From Actinoplanes flavus (GTDB lineage Bacteria > Actinomycetota > Actinomycetes > Mycobacteriales > Micromonosporaceae), in NCBI RefSeq assembly GCF_017592555.1, contig NZ_JAGFNS010000014.1, positions 62,001 to 126,000 on the forward strand: 64,000 bases of DNA, written 5' to 3'. A program made the translations under genes and the position numbers. Position 1 is the stretch's first letter; every line of letters begins with the position of its first letter. Below are positions 63,280 to 64,000 of the stretch, one piece after another. The notes below the pieces were generated by a model. The model searched no databases. It had not been told where the DNA came from and was given only the letters and a program-made list of their open reading frames with translations.

Positions 63280-64000
63280 GCGGCGGTCCGGTCCAGGGTG
63301 GTGAGGGCGGTGAACAGGCGGGCGTAGTTGCCGTAGGAGAACGCGTGCCAGGCGTCGTCCCACGGGTGGGCGCGGAAGCCGGGCGGGATCTCCCCATTGA
63401 CCATGATCAGATCAGCGGACACGGCGGACCACGCTACCGGGGTGCCGTGCGGGCCGTCGTCGGGAGTGCGGTCACCGAGGACCCGCAGCCCCAGCTCGTG
63501 AAGCGTCACGAGCCAGGGGTAGCGGGAGGGGTCCAGGATCGACAGTCGCGCGCCCCGCGCGTACCCGAAGATGATCGTGCGGCCGGACAGCGAAGCGGTG
63601 AGCGCGAGCTTCGCGGCCTGATAGGAATCGGTCGCGGGCGGCGAGGCGCCGAGGGCGACGGCGAGCCGGGCCGTCTCGGCGAGCAGGTCGTCGAGCGACT
63701 GTCCGCGCTCCTTGAGCGGCAGGACGACGGCCGGAAAGCCGTGCTCGCGGGGGAAACGGTCGACCACCAGGTCGGGCCGGGCCGCGGCGAGCAGGCCGGG
63801 ATCGATGGCGGGATCGCCGGGGGTGTCCAGCCGGGCGACTCCGCCGGGCGCGAACCCGGCGGCGGCGAAGCAGACGTCGCCGTCCGGGTCCGGGCCGAGG
63901 GCCGCCGCGACGGGACGGATCCCGGCGGCGGCCAGCGTCGAGACGGCGAGCAGCTCGGCGACGGCGATGCGCCGCGGCCGTCGCGGCAGGGTGAGGGTGA
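63276..64000 (-). CDS. iron-siderophore ABC transporter substrate-binding protein (N-terminus beyond window)
   Basis: FhuD/FepB-like binding protein, at least 241 residues. The frame is open to the right edge, so the signal peptide is missing. RRPRRIAVAELLAVSTLAAAGIRPVAA and DPGLLAAARPDLVVD are the typical cluster-A binding-protein blocks; HPWDDAWHAFSYGNYARLF is the usual C-terminal segment. Its stop overlaps the first permease by four bases. Iron-siderophore is the likely ligand class from the family. Confidence 0.9.
   Translation of the reverse strand, partial: TLTLPRRPRRIAVAELLAVSTLAAAGIRPVAAALGPDPDGDVCFAAAGFAPGGVARLDTPGDPAIDPGLLAAARPDLVVDRFPREHGFPAVVLPLKERGQSLDDLLAETARLAVALGASPPATDSYQAAKLALTASLSGRTIIFGYARGARLSILDPSRYPWLVTLHELGLRVLGDRTPDDGPHGTPVAWSAVSADLIMVNGEIPPGFRAHPWDDAWHAFSYGNYARLFTALTTLDRTAA

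Overview
The window is GC-rich (about 70% or more) with dense GTG/ATG overlaps, near-total G/C in third codon positions, LacI-controlled sugar operons, a FurA-KatG pair, an AA10 polysaccharide monooxygenase and a nitrate reductase operon. This fits a filamentous soil actinomycete; Actinoplanes or another Micromonosporaceae is my best guess, but the genus cannot be proved from the sequence. No rRNA, tRNA or CRISPR array was seen.

Layout. 1-3.3 kb: tail of a DUF1295 membrane protein, a histidine phosphatase and a PAS hybrid histidine kinase. 3.4-9.6 kb: a sugar operon (binding lipoprotein, two permeases, GH127 beta-L-arabinofuranosidase) divergent from a LacI regulator. 9.6-11.4 kb: an orphan secreted or anchored protein between two diverged inverted repeat arms, with an ECF sigma-factor relic. 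11.4-13.6 kb: GNAT acetyltransferase, small membrane protein, LipB, NTF2-like protein. 13.6-18.1 kb: a three-gene overlapping operon encoding two TPR proteins and a CHAT (caspase-like) protease fused to a P-loop NTPase. This is the strongest candidate for an undescribed conflict or cell-death system. An aldo/keto reductase and a relic of a third TPR gene follow.

19.3-36.1 kb: an unusual NRPS-like biosynthetic cluster. It has a flavin oxygenase, stand-alone adenylation enzyme, LuxR-type regulator, ATP-grasp ligase, SAM methyltransferase, cysteine-less double OsmC protein, Cys/Met-type PLP homologue without its lysine, HemW-like radical SAM enzyme, TrmO-like protein, PCP-thioesterase, MFS exporter, alpha/beta hydrolase, Baeyer-Villiger monooxygenase and SMP-30 lactonase. 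Three genes here carry in-frame tandem repeats (39, 18, 42, 6 and 36 bp units). The 18-bp array is translated on both strands as the C-terminal tails of two convergent genes.

36.1-40.3 kb: M15 carboxypeptidase and a subtilase with Glu where the catalytic His is expected, followed by an amplified hairpin/repeat array. 40.3-49.4 kb: narK, a 5'-truncated TnpB element and narGHJI for nitrate respiration. 49.4-55 kb: furA-katG, a quinone-oxidoreductase-like enzyme, an LPMO behind a near-perfect CebR/CelR box, a small anchored protein and a HIT protein. 55-64 kb: a two-component system, GT4 glycosyltransferase, LacI regulator, aldo/keto reductase facing an HxlR regulator, and a siderophore-type ABC importer that runs off the right edge.
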